Assembly (NCBI GenBank): GCA_027020105.1
Contig: JALUVW010000068.1
Coordinates: forward strand, 1-10,641
Reading direction: 5' to 3'
Source: Candidatus Falkowiibacteriota bacterium
GTDB lineage: Bacteria; Patescibacteriota; Patescibacteriia; Patescibacteriales; SZUA-104
DNA: 10,641 bases
The notes beneath the pieces are model-generated. The model did not search any database. It saw only the letters and a program-made list of their open reading frames with translations, and was not told the DNA's origin. Each line of letters starts with the position of its first letter. Position 1 is the stretch's first letter. Positions 7,233 through 10,641 of the stretch are shown here, piece by piece. The translations under genes were made by a program, and so were the position numbers.

Positions 7233-7928
7233 CTAATTCTTGTTCCCGCCTCTCCCTTCTTCAATCGCTTCTTTGACCAAATTCAGAATCATCTTAATCG
7301 TCTTGGTCGCGTCATCGTTCGCCGGAATAACATAATCAACGCCTTCCGGATTGACATTGGTGTCGCAAACGGCGACTACGGGAATATTTCTTTTTTTAGC
7401 CTCGGACAAGGCTGTTTTTTCTTTTTTTATGTCCCAAATGAAAATCGCGTCCGGAGCCTTGGTTAATTTCGCCATACCGCCGACTCTTGATTCCAGCCTC
7501 TCTATCTCGCGGTCAAATTCCAGCTGCTCTTTTTTTGTGTACTTGCTTAATCGCCCGTCTTTCTTTTTTTGAACCAAATCGTTGTATTTTTTTATGGACT
7601 TGCTGATAACGTTAAAATTTGTCAGGCACCCGCCCAGCCACTTCTCGGTTATGTAGGGCATCCCCGTTTCTTCGGCTATTTTTTTTACGGTTTTTTTGGC
7701 CTGCGTCTTCGTGCCGACAAGTAAAATGTTTTTTCCTTCGCCGGCGTTTTTCTTGATAAAGTCCAACGCCTCCATTAACATTTTTCTGGATTTGACCAAA
7801 TCAATGATATGGATATTATTTCTTTGCCCAAAAATAAAAGGGCCCATTTTCGGATGCCATTTTGATGTGCGATGCCCGAAATGCATTCCTGCCTTAAGCA
7901 TCTCCTCAATAGTGGGAATTTTAGTCAT
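7233..7928 (-). CDS. rpsB: 30S ribosomal protein S2
   Basis: A 231-residue small-subunit protein that binds at the head-body junction of the 30S particle near S1 and the mRNA exit region. Family signatures are clear: IEEMLKAGMHFGHRTSKWHPKM (8-29), the IIDLVKS block (41-47), LLVGTKTQAKK (69-79), EKWLGGCLTNF (95-105, with Cys where Thr is more usual) and the C-terminal IPVVAVCDTNVNPEGVDYVIPANDDA segment. The length matches compact bacterial S2 proteins. A near-consensus promoter at 8051-8077 yields a leader of about 115 nt that folds around 7945-8006. No good Shine-Dalgarno sits close to the ATG; a GAGG lies about 16 bases off, at the foot of that fold. The gene starts the leftward rpsB-tsf cluster and diverges from rpmE. 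Stop codon is TAG. Confidence 0.97.
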   Translation of the reverse strand: MTKIPTIEEMLKAGMHFGHRTSKWHPKMGPFIFGQRNNIHIIDLVKSRKMLMEALDFIKKNAGEGKNILLVGTKTQAKKTVKKIAEETGMPYITEKWLGGCLTNFNVISKSIKKYNDLVQKKKDGRLSKYTKKEQLEFDREIERLESRVGGMAKLTKAPDAIFIWDIKKEKTALSEAKKRNIPVVAVCDTNVNPEGVDYVIPANDDATKTIKMILNLVKEAIEEGRGGNKN

Positions 7929-7944
7929 ACTTTTTTCTTTGCGC

Positions 7945-8006
7945 CTCTACTTCCGCGTATCCCTAACAAATATCGGGACAAGAAAAAATATTCGGAAGTA
8001 TGAGAG
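7945..8006 (-). promoter_or_regulatory. Structured rpsB 5' leader, possible S2 autoregulatory element
   Basis: In the rpsB leader, CTCT plus ACTTCCG (seen on the plus strand at 7945-7955) pairs with CGGAAGT (7993-7999) and AGAG (8003-8006), interrupted by a 3-base bulge. Inside, TCCC (7960-7963) pairs with GGGA (7975-7978). The stem ends about 16 bases before the start codon and sequesters the only GAGG near it. S2 represses its own mRNA in E. coli; whether this fold is related is inference. Confidence 0.4.
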
Positions 8007-8050
8007 ATTATTGATTTATTAAAATTATTTATTTAATTCACATAATACAG

Positions 8051-8077
8051 ATTATAATATTGCGATTATTTTGTCAA
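8051..8077 (-). promoter_or_regulatory. rpsB promoter, both hexamers perfect
   Basis: On the minus strand, a perfect TTGACA (8077-8072) and a perfect TATAAT (8056-8051) flank a 15-base spacer, two shorter than optimal. Predicted start is near 8044. Confidence 0.65.
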
Positions 8078-8082
8078 TCGCC

Positions 8083-8114
8083 TGCCGGTAATTATCGGCA
8101 AATATCGGCCGATA
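8083..8114. promoter_or_regulatory. Two adjacent dyad-symmetric sites in the rpsB/rpmE divergent region
   Basis: TGCCGGTAATTATCGGCA (8083-8100, one mismatch as DNA, G-T as RNA) is followed by the perfect palindrome TATCGGCCGATA (8103-8114). Both contain TATCGGC, and their centres are 17 bases apart. They lie just upstream of the rpsB -35 box and between the two divergent promoters, the place expected for an operator serving both. No regulator is identified. Confidence 0.4.
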
Positions 8115-8138
8115 CCCGAAAACGATTAAGAGCCGCTC

Positions 8139-8167
8139 TTGCCAAAAATAAAAGCTTGTGTTAATAT
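8139..8167 (+). promoter_or_regulatory. Candidate rpmE promoter
   Basis: TTGCCA (8139-8144; 5 of 6) and TAATAT (8162-8167; 4 of 6) are 17 bases apart. Predicted start near 8174 gives an 82-nt leader to the rpmE ATG. The leader contains AATACAGTATT (8207-8217), a small perfect dyad. Confidence 0.5.
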
Positions 8168-8255
8168 AAACCAGTAAATAAACTTAATTAAACTAAATCC
8201 ATAGCTAATACAGTATTCAACATAATATCGGTGATCTGTGTTAAGTTAAGGCCAT

Positions 8256-8624
8256 ATGAAAAAAGACATACACCCAAAGTATCACGAAAACGCCAAAGTA
8301 AGCTGCACTTGCGGCAACAGTTTCATTGTCGGCTCAACCGAAGAGGAATTAAAAGTTGAGCTTTGTTCGGCGTGCCATCCCTTCTACACCGGAAAACAAA
8401 AGCTTGTTGACACCGCCAAAAGAGTGGAGAAGTTTCAGGCGAAGATGGAGAAAAAGAAAACAATAGCGCCGACAAGAAGGGGTAAAAAGGCCAAAAGAGC
8501 GGCTCAAGCGAAAGAAAGAGCCAAAAAAGAAGTGACGGTTAAGAGCGCTTCTTCCGCCGTTAAAACCCCAAAAGGCAAAACTGAAACCAAAAAGACAAAC
8601 ACGAAAAAAACCGGCGAAAAATAA
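8256..8624 (+). CDS. rpmE: 50S ribosomal protein L31 with long basic tail
   Basis: A 122-residue large-subunit protein that bridges 50S and 30S. Residues 1-70 are a classical zinc-binding L31: MKKDIHPKYHE at the start, then C17 and C19 in SCTCGNSF and C37 and C40 in ELCSACHPFYTGKQK, giving the four-Cys metal site of the C+ type. Typical L31 is about 70 residues. Here about 50 further residues, almost all Lys, Ala, Thr, Arg and Glu, form a disordered basic tail. Start: TAAGG (8247-8251) sits 4 bases before the ATG, one of the few Shine-Dalgarno-like sites in the window, though close. It diverges from rpsB and is followed by prfA, a common bacterial arrangement. Presence of the Cys set argues that the cell is not using the zinc-free variant. 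Confidence 0.93.
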   Translation: MKKDIHPKYHENAKVSCTCGNSFIVGSTEEELKVELCSACHPFYTGKQKLVDTAKRVEKFQAKMEKKKTIAPTRRGKKAKRAAQAKERAKKEVTVKSASSAVKTPKGKTETKKTNTKKTGEK

Positions 8625-8631
8625 CCGCTTT

Positions 8632-8661
8632 AAAACAGTTATTCTGTTTTCGCTTATTTTA
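8632..8661 (+). terminator. Hairpin terminator after rpmE
   Basis: AAAACAG (8632-8638) and CTGTTTT (8644-8650) form a 7-pair stem with loop TTATT, followed by CGCTTATTTT. It begins 7 bases after the rpmE stop. The stem is AT-rich, so termination may be partial, with readthrough into prfA. Confidence 0.5.
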
Positions 8662-8705
8662 TTTATATGATAAATGATAACGCGCGAAAACAGAGTAACT
8701 GTTTT
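8632..8705. repeat. Long inverted repeat between rpmE and prfA
   Basis: The 22 bases at 8632-8653 recur inverted at 8684-8705 with one mismatch, separated by 30 AT-rich bases. Each arm is itself a small hairpin (AAAACAG/CTGTTTT), so the transcript can form two small hairpins or one long stem. Confidence 0.7.
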
Positions 8706-8777
8706 TATTTAAAATCAAAAATTTTAAGCATCTCGCTTTGAATTTTGAAATTAACCAAGCTGTCGCCCAACACCGCA

Positions 8778-9836
8778 ATGTACCGACAAATTAAAGAAAA
8801 ATTCAAGGAACTTGAAGGGGAGCTGCAAAAGCCGGAAGTGATTAAAGACCGGAAAAAAATACAAGAAGTTTCCCGACAACACGCCGAACTCAAAGGAATA
8901 ATTGAGATGATTTTGGAATTGGAAAAAATTGAAAACAATATCAAGCAAAATAAAGCGATATTGAAAAACGACGATGAAGACGGGGAATTAAAAAATATGG
9001 CGAAAGAAGAGTTGGCGAAATTGGAGAGAGATTACGAAGAATTAAAAAATAAAATAGAAGAGGAGCTTAGTCCGGCGGACCCCAACGACAAAAAAAATTG
9101 CATTATGGAAATACGAGCCGGGACCGGCGGGGACGAATCCGCCTTGTTCGCGGCCGATCTTTTTAAAATGTACTCCAAATTCGCCGAAAGCCAAGGATGG
9201 AAATTGGAATTGCTAAGCTCCAATCGTATCGGAATCGGCGGATTCAAGGAAGTGATTTTCTCCGTAAACGGCAAAGGCGCTTACGGCTTGCTGAAATATG
9301 AAAGCGGCACCCACAGAGTGCAGCGCGTTCCGGAGACGGAAAAACAAGGGCGCGTCCACACCTCGGCCGCGACCGTCGCTGTTTTGCCGGAAGCGGAAGA
9401 AATTGACCTGGAGATAAAAAACGAGGATTTGCGAATTGACACTTTCTGTTCATCCGGGCCCGGCGGGCAATCGGTTAACACGACGTACTCGGCCATAAGA
9501 ATTACGCACATCCCGACCGGTCTGGTAGTCTCGTGCCAGGACCAAAAATCCCAGCATCAAAACAAAGACAAGGCGATGCAGATTCTCCGTTCGCGGCTCT
9601 TGGCCAAAGCGGAAGAAGAAAAAAAATCCAAGGAAGACCAAGCGCGCAAACAGCAAATCGGCACCGGCGACCGCAGCGAAAAAATCAGAACCTACAATTT
9701 CCCCCAAGATCGCGTTACCGACCACAGAATAAAAAAATCATGGAGCAATATCGCGAAAATCTTAGGCGGAGAACTTGATGATATTATCGGCTCTTTAAAA
9801 GAGGCGGATATGAAACTGCGGTCAAATAACAAATAA
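8778..9836 (+). CDS. prfA: Peptide chain release factor 1 (RF1)
   Basis: A 352-residue class I release factor that reads UAA and UAG and triggers peptidyl-tRNA hydrolysis in the ribosomal A site. The N-terminal helical domain (1-100) carries KFKELEGELQKPEVI. The codon-recognition domain has the RF1-type PxT tripeptide as PET (185-187) in QRVPETEKQGRVHTS, not the SPF of RF2. The peptidyl-transferase loop has GGQ at 229-231 in SGPGGQSVNTT, followed by THIPTGLVVSCQDQKSQHQNK. Residue Cys224 stands where Arg is usual just before SSGPGGQ. An alternative TTG start at 8745 adds 11 residues; neither start has a Shine-Dalgarno, and the ATG gives an N-terminus closer in length to Bacillus RF1. The gene follows rpmE by about 150 bases and ends in a strong terminator, so prmC is not next to it here. 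Stop is TAA. Confidence 0.96.
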   Translation: MYRQIKEKFKELEGELQKPEVIKDRKKIQEVSRQHAELKGIIEMILELEKIENNIKQNKAILKNDDEDGELKNMAKEELAKLERDYEELKNKIEEELSPADPNDKKNCIMEIRAGTGGDESALFAADLFKMYSKFAESQGWKLELLSSNRIGIGGFKEVIFSVNGKGAYGLLKYESGTHRVQRVPETEKQGRVHTSAATVAVLPEAEEIDLEIKNEDLRIDTFCSSGPGGQSVNTTYSAIRITHIPTGLVVSCQDQKSQHQNKDKAMQILRSRLLAKAEEEKKSKEDQARKQQIGTGDRSEKIRTYNFPQDRVTDHRIKKSWSNIAKILGGELDDIIGSLKEADMKLRSNNK

Positions 9837-9867
9837 CTCCCAAACAATTTTACGGACATAATTTCTT

Positions 9868-9895
9868 AATACCGGCAATTCGCCGTATTTTTTTT
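9868..9895 (+). terminator. Strong rho-independent terminator of prfA
   Basis: AATAC-CGGC (9868-9876) pairs with GCCG-TATT (9882-9889) across the loop AATTC with one bulged C, and is followed by an unbroken run of eight T (9888-9895). It lies 31 bases after the prfA stop. Confidence 0.8.
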
Positions 9896-9936
9896 GGTTC
9901 TTTAGATAATTCTGTGGGCAATATAAATCATTTTTT

Positions 9937-10111
9937 CTTGTCATTCCGGAATTTTTATTTGAGCGGAGCGAAAATAAAAATATCCGGAATCCGGGGTTAG
10001 TCCGTATAGTCCCTTTTATAATGCGTCAGTTTTAGCATTGAATTTTCGCGGTTTAACCCCGGACTCCGCGTCTCCCCCGCGTCAAGCGCGGGGTCCGCGC
10101 GGAATGACAAG
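9937..10111. repeat. MITE-like intergenic element with terminal inverted repeats
   Basis: CTTGTCATTCC (9937-9947) and GGAATGACAAG (10101-10111) are perfect 11-base inverted ends of a 175-base segment without a gene. Inside the left end an 18-pair stem (9943-9960 with 9972-9990, one bulge) has the loop GAGCGGAGCGA. Inside the right end CCCCGCG (10075-10081) pairs with CGCGGGG (10087-10093). GTCATTCC ends, GAGCGGAGCGAA and CCCGCGTCAAGCGCGGG are strings I associate with short dispersed intergenic repeats in several bacterial groups. Non-autonomous mobility is inferred, not shown. Confidence 0.55.
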
Positions 10112-10210
10112 GGGGGCAAATAAATGATTACCCGTAAAATTATCCGAAGAATCTCTTTTTTGAAAAAATCACCTAAAAATAATAATTTTAGCATTGTGTT
10201 TTCACGGTTT
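10030..10210. repeat. 25-base imperfect direct repeat pair
   Basis: TTTTAGCATTG followed by a TTTTC.CGGTTT block occurs at 10030-10054 and again at 10186-10210, 22 of 25 bases identical, 156 bases apart. The first copy lies inside the MITE-like element, the second outside it. Confidence 0.6.
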
Positions 10211-10487
10211 TTTCGCTATACTAAAAATACAAATTTAATTTATCCGCAATATACAAAAAATACAACATAATTCCACATAACATACAAATCCCCGCTATTT
10301 AAAAAGTAAAAGTTTGTATAATAACCAGTTATGTGAAATATTGACTAGATTATTTTGATAAAAATGTTTTTACCAATAAAAAAGTCTTTGCGGTTTTAAA
10401 CTGGTAATCAAATAATCCCGTCAACACATCACATAACACTGTGTATCTGGTTCCGTAAAAGAGAAAATAATTTGCAATTTGACAACT
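10112..10487. other. AT-rich intergenic stretch without a supported gene
   Basis: About 375 bases of AT-rich sequence with no credible coding frame. It holds the second copy of the 25-base repeat, a TATAAT at 10317-10322 with no matching -35, and a wide inverted pair ACCAGTT (10324-10330) / AACTGGT (10399-10405). Short open frames here lack protein character. Confidence 0.5.
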
Positions 10488-10517
10488 AAAAACCACCTCG
10501 GAAATGAGACGGTTTTT
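10488..10517 (-). terminator. Terminator of the tRNA-like RNA
   Basis: On the minus strand a 12-pair stem (10517-10506 with 10499-10488; ten standard pairs and two G-T wobbles) closes a 6-base loop, with the TTTTT in the 3' arm. It starts only 3 bases beyond the 3' end of the tRNA-like RNA. The A-rich 5' arm means it could also terminate plus-strand transcription. Confidence 0.7.
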
Positions 10518-10520
10518 AAT

Positions 10521-10604
10521 GTGGACCCGGCGGGACTTGCACCCGCTTCGTCAGGTACCAACGCTGACTTGTTACTACATACAACACGGGCCCTCGGATC
10601 CACA
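10521..10604 (-). ncRNA. tRNA-like RNA; free-standing small RNA or 3' end of tmRNA (ssrA)
   Basis: Minus-strand RNA with a textbook T arm (stem GCGGG/CCCGC, 10546-10530, loop TGCAAGT) joined without a gap to an acceptor strand CGGGTCC and discriminator A; CCA is not encoded. The 5' strand GGATCCG (10601-10595) pairs with it, and pairing extends outward to 10 base pairs with one G-T. Between them are a 10-base linker, a 4-pair hairpin with 8-base loop (10584-10569), a 5-pair hairpin with 9-base loop (10568-10550) and 3 bases. That is a cloverleaf layout, but the linker is too long, G18-G19 is missing, and the middle loop is 9 bases, so it is not a normal tRNA. ATGTAGTA, about 34 bases before the T stem, matches the E. 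coli tmRNA 3' region as I recall it. A promoter and a terminator flank it tightly. If it is tmRNA, the 5' part lies past the window edge. Confidence 0.5.
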
Positions 10605-10610
10605 ATATTG

Positions 10611-10639
10611 ATTATACAACAGAAAAAGCCCTCCGTAAA
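10611..10639 (-). promoter_or_regulatory. Promoter just upstream of the tRNA-like RNA
   Basis: On the minus strand, TTTACG (10639-10634; 4 of 6) and a perfect TATAAT (10616-10611) are 17 bases apart. Predicted start falls at about 10604-10603, the first base of the RNA's closing helix. If the RNA is really the tail of a tmRNA, this match would be coincidental. Confidence 0.5.
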
Positions 10640-10641
10640 GA

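Noticed and set aside
9997..10194. 65-residue minus-strand open frame downstream of prfA
   Set aside because: It is made up of the MITE-like repeat and AT-rich spacer and has no protein character.
10317..10322. Plus-strand TATAAT in the AT-rich right-hand spacer
   Set aside because: No -35 element at 16-18 bases and no plus-strand gene follows; a chance match in AT-rich DNA.
10421..10603. 60-residue open frame over the tRNA-like RNA
   Set aside because: Its residues GASPAGST are simply the T arm and acceptor strand read as protein; the RNA structure explains the sequence.
1..10641. Alternative genetic code (UGA as glycine, as in Gracilibacteria and Absconditabacteria), suggested by the lack of any TGA stop and presence of RF1
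   Set aside because: All conserved genes read at full length with the standard code and need no in-frame UGA. Nine stops of which none is TGA is too few to argue from.
1..10641. CRISPR array, phage or insertion-sequence transposase
   Set aside because: No regularly spaced repeats, cas, integrase or transposase-like protein were seen on either strand.

Overview
This window looks like a chromosomal housekeeping segment of a small-genome bacterium of the Candidate Phyla Radiation (Patescibacteria, most likely Parcubacteria-like). The suggestion rests on several features: a compact gene set almost without Shine-Dalgarno sequences, lysine-rich proteins with disordered tails, a short FtsB ending in an aromatic Trp/Phe cluster, a single-membrane-span protein with a SurA-N-like segment, an L31 with a long basic tail, and moderate GC genes separated by very AT-rich gaps. 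This is inference from composition and protein style; no phylogeny was run.

Minus strand, in transcription order from the middle of the window leftward: rpsB (ribosomal protein S2), tsf (EF-Ts), a RicT/YaaT-type PSP1 protein, a membrane-anchored DUF4430 protein, a P2-type cation ATPase, an FtsB/DivIC septum protein, and a basic single-span membrane protein whose end looks frameshifted. The ATPase and ftsB are 5 bases apart and probably co-transcribed with the last gene. rpsB, tsf, the DUF4430 gene and the ATPase each have a credible sigma-70-type promoter upstream. Hairpin terminators follow the ricT and DUF4430 genes.

Plus strand: rpmE (L31) and prfA (release factor RF1) read away from rpsB. 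The rpsB/rpmE divergent region holds back-to-back promoters, two dyad-symmetric elements between them, and a structured rpsB leader. rpmE and prfA are separated by two mutually inverted copies of one hairpin. prfA ends in a strong terminator.

Right end (9837-10641): no protein gene. It holds a MITE-like element with 11-base terminal inverted repeats, a 25-base imperfect direct repeat, an AT-rich stretch, and on the minus strand a compact unit of promoter, about 84-nt tRNA-like RNA, and terminator. This RNA has a perfect T arm and closing helix but an abnormal D and anticodon side. It shares a short motif with tmRNA 3' regions, so it could be the 3' end of ssrA or a free-standing tRNA-like RNA. 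It is the most unusual item here. The second is a 23-base palindrome embedded in frame in tsf.

Together the genes cover translation (S2, EF-Ts, L31, RF1, possibly tmRNA), RNA processing (RicT), division (FtsB) and ion homeostasis (ATPase). All nine stop codons are TAA or TAG, the ones RF1 reads.
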